Counted from the first letter of the stretch, positions 1 to 9,058 are shown. The stretch: 44,979 nucleotides of DNA from Acidobacteriota bacterium (GCA_020199995.1 JAIVJM010000050.1:13174-58152); one strand, 5' to 3'. Notes: generated by a model from the letters alone, not told the origin. Translations and numbers: made by a program.

Positions 1-2
1 GC

Positions 3-248
3 GCCGGCTCGCTCGAACGCCGCGCCATCCGCGACGCGCTCGCCGCGACAAAAGACTTCCGCGGCGTGACCGGCGTCGTCACCTTCGACGCCGCGCGCAA
101 TGCGGTCAAGCCGGTCGTCATCATCGGGATCGGCCAGAACGGGAAGCAGACCGTCCGTGAACACATCACGCCCGAATCAATCGTGCCCGCCTCCACCCCC
201 ACGCCGAGCCCCACGCCGCAGAAGAAGAGACGTAGGCGCGCGCGTTGA
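3..248 (+). CDS. Branched-chain amino acid ABC transporter substrate-binding protein, C-terminal fragment
   Basis: Only the last 81 codons lie in the window; the gene enters from the left edge in frame. The segment reads as a short helix, then FRGVTGVVTFDAARNAVKP, then VVIIGIGQNGKQT. This resembles the end of the LivJ/LivK-type periplasmic binding domain (type 1 fold), where a GVTG-x-x-x-FD motif is followed by a strand ending the protein. The tail after residue 55 is Pro/Thr/Ser-rich and ends in a basic run (QKKRRRRAR), which is unusual for a periplasmic protein. Such proteins bind leucine, isoleucine, valine or related ligands and deliver them to an ABC importer; no permease gene is visible here. 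The family call is inference from a short fragment; the reading frame is secure. Confidence 0.55.
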   Translation, partial: AGSLERRAIRDALAATKDFRGVTGVVTFDAARNAVKPVVIIGIGQNGKQTVREHITPESIVPASTPTPSPTPQKKRRRRAR

Positions 249-315
249 TGAAAGCCCCCGTCAACTTTTCCCATCCTTGAGGCGCTTCGCGCCTTTGGCA
301 ATCGGCTCTTCCGAC

Positions 316-1716
316 CTAACCTTCAGTCAGAGACGCGCGGGCCGCGGCCAGCGCCTCGGCCACGCGCTCGGGCGAGGTACCGCCCGTCTGCCGCTTGGTC
401 GCCAGCGTCTGTTCGAGCGAGAGCGCTTCGTACACGTCCTCGGCGACGAGCGTCGAGAATTCGCGCAGCTCTTCCAGATCGAGCTCGTGCAGCTCCAGAC
501 CTTTGCCCAGCCCGTAGAGCACCATCCGGCCCGCGACTTCGTGCGCCTCGCGGAAGGGCAGCCCGCGCCGCGCGAGATAGTCGGCCATCTCGGTCGCGTT
601 CATGTAGCCGACCGTCGCGGCGTCGCGCGCGCGCCCCTCGCGCACGCGCACGTTCCTCAAGACCGTCGCCGTCACTTCGAGCGAGGACGAAAGCGTGTCC
701 GCCACGTCGAAGACCGCCTCCTTGTCTTCCTGCATATCCTTGTTGTAGGTGAGCGGCAGGCCCTTGACGAGCGTCAGGAGCGCCAGCGCGTGCCCGTAGA
801 CGCGCGCCGTCTTCCCACGCACCAGCTCCAGCGCGTCCGGGTTCTTCTTCTGCGGCATGAGGCTCGACCCGGTCGCCACCGCGTCGCTCAGCTCGACGAA
901 GCCGAACTCGGTCGTCGCGTAAAGGATGAGGTCTTCGGCGAGGCGCGAGAGATGCGCCATCACAAGCGAACCCGCGCACGCGAACTCGACGCAGAAGTCG
1001 CGGTCGCTGACTGCGTCGAGGCTGTTGCGCGAAACCCCCTCGAAACCGAGCGCGCGCGCGACTTCTTCACGGTCCACAGGGTAACTTGTCCCCGCCAGCG
1101 CCGCCGAGCCGAGCGGCAGAATGTTAGTGCGCCGCCGCGCCTCCGCGAGACGTTCGCGGTCGCGCGAGAGCATCTCGAAGTAAGCGAGGCACCAGTGCGG
1201 CCATAGCACCGGCTGCGCGCGTTGCAGATGCGTGTAGCCGGGGAGCACCGCGTCCCTGTGCGCCTCGGCGAGGTCGAGCAGCGCGCCTTGCACTTCACGC
1301 ACGCGCCCCCCGACGCTCTCAATCTCGCCGCGCAGCCACAGGCGCAGCGCCGTCGCCACCTGATCGTTGCGGCTGCGGCCCGTGTGGAGCCTGCGGCCCG
1401 CGTCGCCGACGAGCTCGACGAGCCGAGCCTCGATGAAAGAATGCACATCTTCCGCGTCCGCGTCTTCGTCGAAGTAGGCGTCGCCGCGCTCGGCGGCGCG
1501 CGCCAGAAGCGTGCGGAGCCCTTCGGCGAGCGCAGCGGCCTCTTCGTCGCCCAGCACTCCGGCGGCGCGCAGCGCCTCGCCATGTGCCATGCTCCCGCGC
1601 ACGTCCGCCTCGAAGAGCCTGCGGTCGAAGCCGAACGAGCGGTTGAACCGCGCGAAGCCGGGATCAGTCAGGCGCTCGAAGCGCCCGCCCCAAAGTTTTT
1701 TCGATTCGCCCATCAT
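316..1716 (-). CDS. argH: Argininosuccinate lyase
   Basis: Cleaves argininosuccinate to arginine and fumarate, the last step of arginine synthesis, in the cytoplasm. The 466-residue protein begins MMGESKKLWGGRF, the usual ArgH start, and carries the fumarase/aspartase superfamily signature GSSLMPQKKNPD with the catalytic Ser loop, plus HTGRSRNDQVAT, typical of ArgH. Length matches the family (about 460). I chose the ATG at 1716 because a GGGAG lies nine bases upstream; longer in-frame starts at 1737 and 1788 would add an atypical Arg-rich extension. The gene is divergent from argR, and the shared intergenic region holds ARG-box-like palindromes, so repression by ArgR is likely. No terminal damage is seen. 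Confidence 0.96.
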   Translation of the reverse strand: MMGESKKLWGGRFERLTDPGFARFNRSFGFDRRLFEADVRGSMAHGEALRAAGVLGDEEAAALAEGLRTLLARAAERGDAYFDEDADAEDVHSFIEARLVELVGDAGRRLHTGRSRNDQVATALRLWLRGEIESVGGRVREVQGALLDLAEAHRDAVLPGYTHLQRAQPVLWPHWCLAYFEMLSRDRERLAEARRRTNILPLGSAALAGTSYPVDREEVARALGFEGVSRNSLDAVSDRDFCVEFACAGSLVMAHLSRLAEDLILYATTEFGFVELSDAVATGSSLMPQKKNPDALELVRGKTARVYGHALALLTLVKGLPLTYNKDMQEDKEAVFDVADTLSSSLEVTATVLRNVRVREGRARDAATVGYMNATEMADYLARRGLPFREAHEVAGRMVLYGLGKGLELHELDLEELREFSTLVAEDVYEALSLEQTLATKRQTGGTSPERVAEALAAARASLTEG

Positions 1717-1815
1717 AGTTTTCCGCTCCCGGCCCATTCTAAACCAAAGCGCGCGGGCCGGGTGCGCGCGACACCGCGTAAAAATCACTCCCTGATGTTG
1801 CGCACGGCTTTACCC

Positions 1816-1874
1816 TATGCATCTTTGATGCTATTTTATGCATCTATGCAGTAATTATGCAAATATAGTGCATA
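1816..1874. promoter_or_regulatory. Cluster of three ARG-box-like operators between argH and argR
   Basis: Three AT-rich palindromic boxes lie in a GC-rich background. Box 1 is 1816-1833 (GCATC-TTT-GATGC core, 18 bp, the classic ARG box length). Box 2 is about 1836-1854 (TGCAT-CT-ATGCA core). Box 3 is 1856-1874 (TATGCA-N7-TGCATA). Centres are about 19-21 bp apart, roughly two helical turns, as expected for ArgR hexamer binding to tandem boxes. The half-site word TATGCA differs from the E. coli half-site TGAAT but keeps the layout. The argH -10 and -35 elements overlap the boxes. ArgR binding is inferred from position and symmetry. Confidence 0.75.
1833..1862 (-). promoter_or_regulatory. Predicted sigma-70-type promoter of argH
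   Basis: On the minus strand TTGCAT (plus-strand 1857-1862) is followed after 18 bases by TAAAAT (1833-1838). Both hexamers sit inside the ARG-box cluster, so bound ArgR would occlude RNA polymerase. The resulting leader to the ATG at 1716 would be about 110 nt. A TATAGT at 1864-1869 could serve as the opposing argR -10 element, but its -35 is poor. Confidence 0.5.
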
Positions 1875-1884
1875 GGCAGCGCCA

Positions 1885-2304
1885 ATGGACAAAGAGAAAA
1901 GACAGCAGAAAATCCTGAGCCTGATCCGCGCGAAGCGGATCGGCACGCAGCAGGACTTGACGGGGCAACTGGCGCGCGCCGGGGTTGTGGCGACGCAGTC
2001 GAGCGTCTCGCGCGATCTGGAAGAGCTGGGCGTCGTCAAGCTCAACGGCCATTATACGCTGCCCGCCGCGCCGGGTGGAGCGGCGGGACGGCGAGGCCTT
2101 CTGGGTCTCGACCCGGCGGGCGATTGTCTGGTGGTGGCGAAGTGCGAGTCGGGGCTCGCCTCGGCGGTGGCGGTTGAGATAGACCGCGCGGCGATCAGCG
2201 AAATCGTCGGCACGCTCGCGGGCGAGGACACCATCTTCATCGCCGTGCCGGAAAAGAAGGCGCAGCGCGGCGCGATGAAAAAAATCTGGGAACTGTTCAA
2301 GTAA
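1885..2304 (+). CDS. argR: Arginine repressor ArgR
   Basis: Transcriptional repressor of arginine biosynthesis that binds ARG boxes as a hexamer with L-arginine as corepressor. The 139 residues match the small ArgR/AhrC layout. An N-terminal winged helix (residues 1-65) contains the family motif ATQSSVSRDLEELG and the wing VVKLNGHYTLP. A C-terminal oligomerisation and arginine-binding domain follows, ending in GEDTIFIAV, the usual GxDTIxxx segment. The start ATG lies about ten bases after the last operator palindrome, with no strong ribosome binding site visible. It is the first gene of the arg operon and sits directly downstream of three operator-like boxes, implying autoregulation. The next gene, argG, is 100 bp away, separated by a long hairpin. 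Confidence 0.95.
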   Translation: MDKEKRQQKILSLIRAKRIGTQQDLTGQLARAGVVATQSSVSRDLEELGVVKLNGHYTLPAAPGGAAGRRGLLGLDPAGDCLVVAKCESGLASAVAVEIDRAAISEIVGTLAGEDTIFIAVPEKKAQRGAMKKIWELFK

Positions 2305-2315
2305 AGACTAAGGAC

Positions 2316-2388
2316 AGTCTGGAGTCTGAAGTCCGGAGCCGGAAAAAGAGAGTCTTTCTTTCCGGCTCCGGACTCCGGACTCCAGACT
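2316..2388. repeat. Long intergenic hairpin, AGTCTGGAGTC word family
   Basis: Arms 2316-2344 and 2360-2388 are complementary over 29 bases with two mismatches and enclose a 15-nt loop. Each arm is a degenerate tandem of the word GGAGTCY/GAAGTCC. A related copy sharing AGTCTGGAGTCTGAAGTCC lies at 32842-32903. The right arm ends five bases before the GAGGAG that serves argG, so the structure could influence argG translation or transcript processing. There is no T-tract, so a simple terminator is unlikely. Confidence 0.85.
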
Positions 2389-2404
2389 TAAAAGAGGAGA
2401 GGGC

Positions 2405-3604
<1,200 letters not shown>

Positions 3605-3616
<12 letters not shown>

Positions 3617-3671
3617 GCAGTAGAAAGAGAAAACAGTTTTTGCTATTACTGCTTACTGCTCACTGCTTACT
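3605..3671. repeat. Long intergenic hairpin, AGCAGTA word family
   Basis: Arms 3605-3622 and 3654-3671 are perfectly complementary over 18 bases. The word AGCAGTA/AGCAGTG is tandemly repeated in each arm, and the right arm continues the word further inward (3646-3653). The argG stop codon (3614-3616) is inside the left arm. The ribosome binding site AGGGGG for the next gene follows the right arm directly. The loop of 31 nt has no evident function and there is no T-tract. Confidence 0.85.
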
Positions 3672-3685
3672 CTAAAGGGGGACGG

Positions 3686-4771
3686 ATGGAAGAACACACG
3701 TTGGGGGTGCGGGTCACAATCGTCGAGGCCGAGAAGATGGGTTCGGTCGTCTCGGGCCTCGGGTTGCCGCGGACGCTGGCGGTGGTCGGCGACGAGCGGC
3801 GCGCGCGCGTGGGCGACGTGCTGGTGGTGCGCGCTCTGACCGATAGCGCGACTTACGGCAACCTCGAACTGCCTTCGGGCAGGCTGGCGAAGATCAATCC
3901 GGGCGACGTGATCGTCGGCGCGCTCGGCAGCCGCCGCGCCCTCAAGGGTTTCGTGGGCGACGTGCCGGAGACGGTCGGGGCGGGCGACCGGCTACACCTT
4001 TTGAACATGGGCGGCGTGATCGGAGAGTGCAAGGGTCACCATTCGAGCCTGAGCGACGCCATCGAGGTCGAAGTCCTCGGGCTCGTCTACGACGAGGAGC
4101 AGAACGTGCGCAACATCTCGGACGGCGCGTTGCCCTTATGCGACACTCTGCCCGCCGCGTGCGCTCCGCTCGTCTTCGTGGCGGGCGCGTGCATGAACAG
4201 CGGCAAGACCTACGCGGCGACTGAAGTCATCCGGCAGGCGACGCGAAGGGGCCTGCGCGTGGCGGCGGCGAAGCTCTCGGGCGTGGCGGCCTTGCGCGAC
4301 ACGCTCAACATGGCGGATCACGGGGCGGTGGCGACGGCGAGCTTTCTGGACTGCGGGCTGCCCTCGACGGTCGGCGTCGGCGACCTCGCGCCCGTGGCCA
4401 AGGCCATCATCGCGCGTTTGAACGAGAGCGCGCCGGACTTGATCGTCATCGAGTTGGGCGACGGCATCCTCGGCGGCTACTCGGTCGAGTCGGTCTTCGA
4501 CGATGCCGAGCTGCGCGCACATTTAGCGGCGCTGCTGTTCTGCGCGGGGGATTACGTGGGCGTGTGGGGCGGCGTCGAGCTGTTTCGCAGGCGCGGGCTT
4601 GAGGTGGATGTGGTGGCGGGGTCGGTGACGGATTCGCAGATGGGCGAGGACTACATCGAGCGCGAGATAGGCGTGCCCGCCGGGAACGCCAAGCGCGACG
4701 GCGCGCGGCTCTTCGAGCTGATTAAGGCCAGAGTGGATGCTCACTCGCCGCGCGAGTCGCTCTACGCCTGA
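3686..4771 (+). CDS. P-loop NTPase of unknown function inside the arginine operon
   Basis: I do not recognise a named family. The 361-residue protein has a predicted beta-rich N-terminal domain (about 1-160) containing GDVIVGALGSRRALKGF and a conserved-looking GECKGHHSS. A C-terminal P-loop domain follows, with Walker A AGACMNSGKT (166-175), KLSGVAALRD (196-205) and a Walker-B-like DLIVIELGDG (251-260). The order of motifs suggests a SIMIBI-type NTPase similar in style to dethiobiotin synthetase or DUF1611 proteins, which ligate or kinase small molecules; this is inference. No membrane segments. The start ATG at 3686 has AGGGGG upstream. It lies between argG and argC, co-directional with both, so a role in arginine or ornithine metabolism or its control is plausible. 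Base composition matches its neighbours. Confidence 0.8.
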   Translation: MEEHTLGVRVTIVEAEKMGSVVSGLGLPRTLAVVGDERRARVGDVLVVRALTDSATYGNLELPSGRLAKINPGDVIVGALGSRRALKGFVGDVPETVGAGDRLHLLNMGGVIGECKGHHSSLSDAIEVEVLGLVYDEEQNVRNISDGALPLCDTLPAACAPLVFVAGACMNSGKTYAATEVIRQATRRGLRVAAAKLSGVAALRDTLNMADHGAVATASFLDCGLPSTVGVGDLAPVAKAIIARLNESAPDLIVIELGDGILGGYSVESVFDDAELRAHLAALLFCAGDYVGVWGGVELFRRRGLEVDVVAGSVTDSQMGEDYIEREIGVPAGNAKRDGARLFELIKARVDAHSPRESLYA

Positions 4772-4893
4772 AGCATGCGCACTCGACGACGTTGACGACG
4801 CGTGTGTTACGAGGGGCGGCGGCGGAAGGTTTCGCGCGGGGGGCGACGACGGCGCGGGCCGAAAGCGAGACGGGCGAGGCGGCGAGGTGAGTG

Positions 4894-5922
4894 ATGAACA
4901 TTCGTGTCGGCATCTTTGGCGGGTCGGGCTACGGGGGCGCGGAACTGCTGCGCATCCTGCTGCTGCACCCGCACGCTGAAGTCGTGCTGGTGACGGCGAA
5001 CGAGCACGCGGGCAAGGCGGTGGGGGAAGTGCACCGGAACCTGAACGGCCTCACGCCCTTGCGCTTCGTGAGCGCGCCGGAAGACCCCGGCGCGCTGGAC
5101 GGACTCGACTGCGTCTTACTAGCGTTGCCGCACGGGCAGGCTCTGGAGATTGCGCCGCGACTGCCGCAGAATGTAAAGGCGATTGACCTTTCCGGCGACT
5201 TTCGCCTGTCGAGCGCCGAAGAGTTCGCGGAAGCTTACGGACGCGAGCACACGGCGCTTGAGTTGCAGCGCGAGTTCGTCTATGGCCTGACGGAGTTCAA
5301 CCGCGAGCACATTAAAGAAGCGCGGCTCGTCAGCAATCCGGGCTGCTTCGCGACGGCGACGCTGCTCGCGCTCGCGCCGCTCGTCGCCGGAGGGCTGACA
5401 AAGGGGCGCGTGGTGGTGGACGCGAAGACGGGCTCTTCCGGCTCGGGCGCGAAGCCCGCGGCGAACACGCACCACCCGCAACGCTCGAACTCCTTTTACG
5501 CCTACAAGCCTTTCACCCATCAGCACGTGCCGGAGATCGAGCAGAGCTTGCGCGCGGTGGGCGACTGGACTGACGAGCTGATTTTTATGACGCACTCGCT
5601 GCCCGTCTCGCGCGGCATCTTCGCCACGGCCTATGTCGAGACGAAAGAAGAGCTGGGCGCGGAGGGCGCACGCGCTCTCTTCGAGGAGTTCTACCGCGAT
5701 GCGTTCTTCGTCCGTCTGGTAAAAGGCTCGCCCGACATCAACTGGGTGAAGTTGACGAACTTCTGCGACCTCGGCTTCGCCGCGCGCGGACGACAGCTCG
5801 CGGTCTTCTCGGCGATTGACAACCTCGTCAAGGGCGCGGCGGGTCAGGCCGTGCAGAACATGAACCTGATGTTCGGATTGGAAGAGCGGACGGGGCTCAT
5901 GCTCTTCGGCGGGAATCCCTGA
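4894..5922 (+). CDS. argC: N-acyl-gamma-glutamyl-phosphate reductase
   Basis: NADPH-dependent reduction of N-acylglutamyl phosphate to the semialdehyde, the third step of the acylated arginine route. The 342-residue protein starts MNIRVGIFGGSGYGGAELLR, containing the dinucleotide-binding GxxGxxG. It carries the active-site cysteine in SNPGCFATA (about residue 149) and the family motif HPQRSNSFYAYKPFTHQH. I prefer ATG at 4894 over the adjacent GTG at 4891 because the GAGG at 4884-4887 is then properly spaced. ArgC enzymes act on N-acetyl substrates in most bacteria and on N-succinyl substrates in Bacteroides; the neighbouring ArgF' suggests the latter may apply. It overlaps no neighbour; argD starts 11 bases later. 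Confidence 0.95.
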   Translation: MNIRVGIFGGSGYGGAELLRILLLHPHAEVVLVTANEHAGKAVGEVHRNLNGLTPLRFVSAPEDPGALDGLDCVLLALPHGQALEIAPRLPQNVKAIDLSGDFRLSSAEEFAEAYGREHTALELQREFVYGLTEFNREHIKEARLVSNPGCFATATLLALAPLVAGGLTKGRVVVDAKTGSSGSGAKPAANTHHPQRSNSFYAYKPFTHQHVPEIEQSLRAVGDWTDELIFMTHSLPVSRGIFATAYVETKEELGAEGARALFEEFYRDAFFVRLVKGSPDINWVKLTNFCDLGFAARGRQLAVFSAIDNLVKGAAGQAVQNMNLMFGLEERTGLMLFGGNP

Positions 5923-5932
5923 GCTTCGAGAA

Positions 5933-6834
5933 ATGATGACGACGAAAATAAACAAGACGTTCGACGAGGTGGCGGCGCGCGAGGAGGAGTTTCAGCTCGC
6001 GACGTACAAGAAGTTTCCGTTCGCGGTTGAGCGGGGCCGGGGCGCGTGGGTCGAGACAGGGGAGGGTGAGCGTTTCCTCGACCTCTACGGCGGGCACGCC
6101 GTGGCGGCGACGGGGCACTGTCACCCGCACGTCGTCGGCGCGATCAAGGCGCAGGCCGAGACGCTTCTGTTCTACTCGAACCTCGTCTATTCGGATGTGC
6201 GCGCGCGGGCGGCGGAGAAGCTCGTCGGCCTGAGTTTTACCGCGCTCTCCGGGCCTTGTGCGACGAGCGCGGGATGCTTCTGATTTACGACGAGGTGCAG
6301 ACGGGCGTGGGGCGCACGGGCCAGTGGTTCTTCGCGGGGAGCGGGGCGGGCGGGGGCGTCGTGCCTGACGTCGTGACGCTCGCGAAAGCTCTGGGGAGCG
6401 GCGTCCCCGTCGGCGCGTGCCTGACGACTGAAGGCGTAGCTGGGGCGATCAAGGAGAACGATTTGGGGACGACCTTCGGCGGCGGGATGCTGGCGATGGC
6501 GGCGACGCTCGCGACGCTCGAAGCGATTGAGGCTGACGGGATGCTGGAGAACGCGCGGGCCGTCGAAGCGTATCTCCGCGAAGGACTCAAGGGCGTGTCG
6601 CACGTCGCCGGGTTGCGCGGGCTCGGCCTGCTGCTCGGCGTCGAGCTCGACGCGCCCGTGGCGGCGAAGGCGCAGCAGGCTCTCCTCGAACAACACATCA
6701 TCACGGGCACGTCGAGCGACGCGCGCGTGCTACGCTTGCTGCCGCCGCTCTGCCTGAAGACGGAAGAGGCCGGGCTGTTCGTCGAGGAGTTGAAGCGCGC
6801 AATGGAAAGTCTCACTTGCGCCCAGCCGTCGTGA
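5933..6834 (+). pseudogene. argD: N-acylornithine aminotransferase, internally deleted and frameshifted
   Basis: A class III PLP aminotransferase normally near 400 residues. Codons 5933-6235 encode the normal N-terminus up to EKLVGLS (about 101 residues, with GGHAVAATGHCHPHV). From 6235 the matching continuation is in another frame, starting FYRALRALCDERGMLLIYDE and running to 6834 with the PLP-lysine segment TLAKALGSG and LGTTFGG. Comparison with E. coli ArgD shows that roughly 105 residues are missing, including the phosphate-binding NSGxEANE and the FHGR motif. The first frame ends at 6283 after an unrelated tail; the second could start only at a TTG (6256) with no ribosome binding site. 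The product cannot be an active aminotransferase as read. Either this is a real deletion (about 310 bp) or an assembly error; flanking operon genes are intact, which favours checking the assembly. Confidence 0.88.
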
Positions 6835-6912
6835 GGTCTTGATGGTCGAGATGGTGTGCGTCCTGATGACGAAGCGGCTGGATGCGCGGGACGAGAGGAT
6901 GGACGGAGTGTG

Positions 6913-7914
6913 ATGCCGAGAGATTTTCTGAACACCGCGGACTGGACGCGCGAAGAGCTGGAAGGTCTGCTCGCCGCCGCCTCGCGCTTCAAGCGCGGCG
7001 AGGACGCGTCGAAGCCTCTGGCGGGCCGCTCGGTGGCGCTCGTCTTCTTCAATCCCAGTTTGCGCACGCGCGCTTCGATGCAGGTGGGAGCGTACGAGCT
7101 GGGCGGGAACTCGGTCGTGCTGGAGCCGGGCGGGACGAGCTGGACACTGGAGCACCGCGAGGGCGCGGTGATGGACGGCGACAAGACCGAGCACGTCGCG
7201 GAGTTCGTGCGCGTGCTGGGACGCTACAGTGCCGCCATCGGCGTCCGCACCTTCGCGCCCATGAAGGATTGGGACGAGGAGCGGCTTGACCCCGTGCTCG
7301 CCGCCTTCGCGAAATATGCGGAAGTGCCCGTCATCAACCTCGAATCGGCGATGCATCACCCGTGTCAGGCGATGGCCGACATGTTGACGGTGCGCGAGAA
7401 GCTGGGCGAGGGAAAAAAGCGCGTGCTCCTGACGTGGGCGTGGCACCCGAAGCCTCTGCCGATGGCCGTGCCGAACAGCTTCGCGCTGGCCGCCGCGCAG
7501 CTGGGGCACGAGCTGACCATCGCGCACCCGCCCGGCTACGAGCTGGACGAAGAGCTGGTCGCTGAGATCAACCGGCAGGCGTTCGACGCGGGAGCGAAAG
7601 TCACCGTGACGGACGACGTGGAAGAAGCCTTCGACGGTGCGCAGGTGGTCTACGCGAAGAGCTGGGGCGGGCGGATGTTCTACGGCGACCCCGCGGACGA
7701 TGTCGAAGAGCGCGCGCAATACCGGAGGCAGTGGATCGTGGACGCGGAGAAGATGCGGCGCACCGACGGCGGCATCTTCATGCATTGCCTGCCCGTGCGT
7801 CGCAACTGCATCGTGACCGACGAGGTGATCGACTCGCCCGCTTCGGTCGTCATCGACGAAGCGGAGAACCGGCTGCACGTGCAGAAGGCGATCATGGCAC
7901 GCCTGCTGGCGTAG
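6913..7914 (+). CDS. argF': N-acylornithine carbamoyltransferase, probably N-succinyl-L-ornithine specific
   Basis: Transfers the carbamoyl group to an N-acylated ornithine, giving N-acylcitrulline. The 333-residue protein shares the layout of Xanthomonas N-acetylornithine carbamoyltransferase: N-terminal HFLNT-like FLNTADW, carbamoyl-phosphate loop SLRTR (49-53), HHPCQ (149-153), and HCLPVRRN (292-299). Two substrate-determining positions differ from the acetyl enzyme: residue 92 is Thr rather than Glu, and residue 302 is Val rather than the carboxylated Lys. As I recall it, the Bacteroides fragilis succinyl enzyme has Pro and Val at these sites, and mutating Glu92 to small residues switches the Xanthomonas enzyme to the succinyl substrate. 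The middle segment HPPGYELDEELV also resembles the Bacteroides enzyme. Start ATG 6913 follows GGAGTG. No ordinary argF is in the window. Confidence 0.9.
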   Translation: MPRDFLNTADWTREELEGLLAAASRFKRGEDASKPLAGRSVALVFFNPSLRTRASMQVGAYELGGNSVVLEPGGTSWTLEHREGAVMDGDKTEHVAEFVRVLGRYSAAIGVRTFAPMKDWDEERLDPVLAAFAKYAEVPVINLESAMHHPCQAMADMLTVREKLGEGKKRVLLTWAWHPKPLPMAVPNSFALAAAQLGHELTIAHPPGYELDEELVAEINRQAFDAGAKVTVTDDVEEAFDGAQVVYAKSWGGRMFYGDPADDVEERAQYRRQWIVDAEKMRRTDGGIFMHCLPVRRNCIVTDEVIDSPASVVIDEAENRLHVQKAIMARLLA

Positions 7915-7918
7915 GAAG

Positions 7919-8072
7919 AATTAACATGGATGGAGAGGATGGACAGGATGGAAGCCAACTGGTGAACGATGAAGGTGGAGTGATGAATAAAGAGCAAGCG
8001 GTCTTTCATTCGTCGCTGCGCACTCATTTTTCTTTCTTCCATCTCTGTCCATCCTCTCCATCCATGTTAATT
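7919..8072. repeat. Long intergenic hairpin, GGATGGA word family
   Basis: Arms 7919-7952 and 8037-8072 are complementary over about 34 bases with a single small internal irregularity (AGGATGG against AGAGATGG). Each is a tandem of GGATGGA/GGATGGAC words ending in AATTAACATGG. The 84-nt interior holds a second, imperfect nested inverted repeat (GTGATGAATAAAG against CTTTCATTCGTCGCTGCGCAC) and the word GAACGATGAA, which recurs at 22867-22890. It fills nearly all of the argF'-argB gap and ends 18 bases before the argB start. Confidence 0.85.
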
Positions 8073-8090
8073 GAGTGGTGGAGGTGAGAG

Positions 8091-8978
8091 ATGTATCAGC
8101 AGCGCCTCGATTTGTTGCGTGAAGCCCTGCCGTACATTCAACGGTTCAAGGGCAAGACTTTCGTCGTCAAGCTTTCGGGGAAGGTGACGGAGGAGCACGA
8201 TAACCTCGTCAGTTTGGCCGAAGAGCTGGCGCTGATGCATCAGGTCGGAATCCGCCTCTGCGTGGTGCACGGCGGGGGCAAGCAGCTGACTGAGCTGGCC
8301 GCGCAGATGGGCGTCGAGCAGACGATCATAGACGGGCGGAGGGTGACGGACGACGCGACGCTCGACATGGCGAAGATGATGTTCGCCGGGAAGATCAACA
8401 CGGACATCCTCGCGGCGCTGCACCATCGCGGGGTCGAGGCGGTGGGGCTCTCGGGCGTGGACGGAAATATCGTGCTGGCCGAGCGACGCCCGCCGAAGGA
8501 GATTATGAACCGCGAGACGGGCGTCAGCTCGTCAGTTGATTTCGGGCACGTCGGCGACATCGTGAGGATCAACGACCGGCTGCTTCAGGTGCTGCTCGAC
8601 CACGACTACATGCCGGTCGTCTCGTCGCTCGGAGCGGACGCAGAAGGCCGCGTCTTCAACATCAACGCCGACACCATCGCCGCCGAAATCGCCGTCCGGC
8701 TCAAGGCCGAAAAACTCATCATGCTGAGCGACGTTGACGGCATCTACCTCAGGCCGGGCGAGCAGGCGGCCAAGCTCTCGCGGCTGACCACGGACGAAGT
8801 GCTGGAGCTGGTGCAGAGCGGCGCGGCGACGGGAGGGATGATCCCGAAGCTCCAGAGCATCACCGAGATTCTCAAGCGCGGCGTGGGGAGCGCCCATATC
8901 ATCAAAGGCTCTCTCAGAAACGCGCTCCTCTCCGAAGTCTTCACGGACGAGGGGACGGGGACGATGATCGTCGCCTAA
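8091..8978 (+). CDS. argB: N-acylglutamate kinase
   Basis: Phosphorylates the gamma-carboxylate of N-acetyl- (or N-succinyl-) glutamate. The 295-residue amino-acid-kinase-fold protein carries KLSGK (28-32, replacing the more usual KYGGN), the substrate loop VVHGGGKQLTE, NINADTIAAEIA and GGMIPKLQ. The N-terminal helix ALPYIQRFKGKTFVVK is the extension found in arginine-inhibited hexameric kinases, and the C-terminal FTDEGTGTMI matches the arginine-binding tail, so feedback inhibition by arginine is likely. It is the last gene of the operon; a strong hairpin follows at 9059-9094. If ArgF' uses succinylated ornithine then this kinase should act on N-succinylglutamate; sequence alone does not decide this. 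Start ATG 8091 follows GGAGGTGAG. Confidence 0.95.
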   Translation: MYQQRLDLLREALPYIQRFKGKTFVVKLSGKVTEEHDNLVSLAEELALMHQVGIRLCVVHGGGKQLTELAAQMGVEQTIIDGRRVTDDATLDMAKMMFAGKINTDILAALHHRGVEAVGLSGVDGNIVLAERRPPKEIMNRETGVSSSVDFGHVGDIVRINDRLLQVLLDHDYMPVVSSLGADAEGRVFNINADTIAAEIAVRLKAEKLIMLSDVDGIYLRPGEQAAKLSRLTTDEVLELVQSGAATGGMIPKLQSITEILKRGVGSAHIIKGSLRNALLSEVFTDEGTGTMIVA

Positions 8979-9058
8979 AGAAGGCAAAGGGAAAAAGGTA
9001 AAAGGCAAAAGGGAAAGAGCCGCGAGAGAAGGCGAGACGCAGCTCCGAAGGAGCGGCA

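Noticed and set aside
100-1206. Long plus-strand open frame opposite argH
   Set aside because: It mirrors the argH coding strand; Arg/His-rich shadow sequence with no family features.
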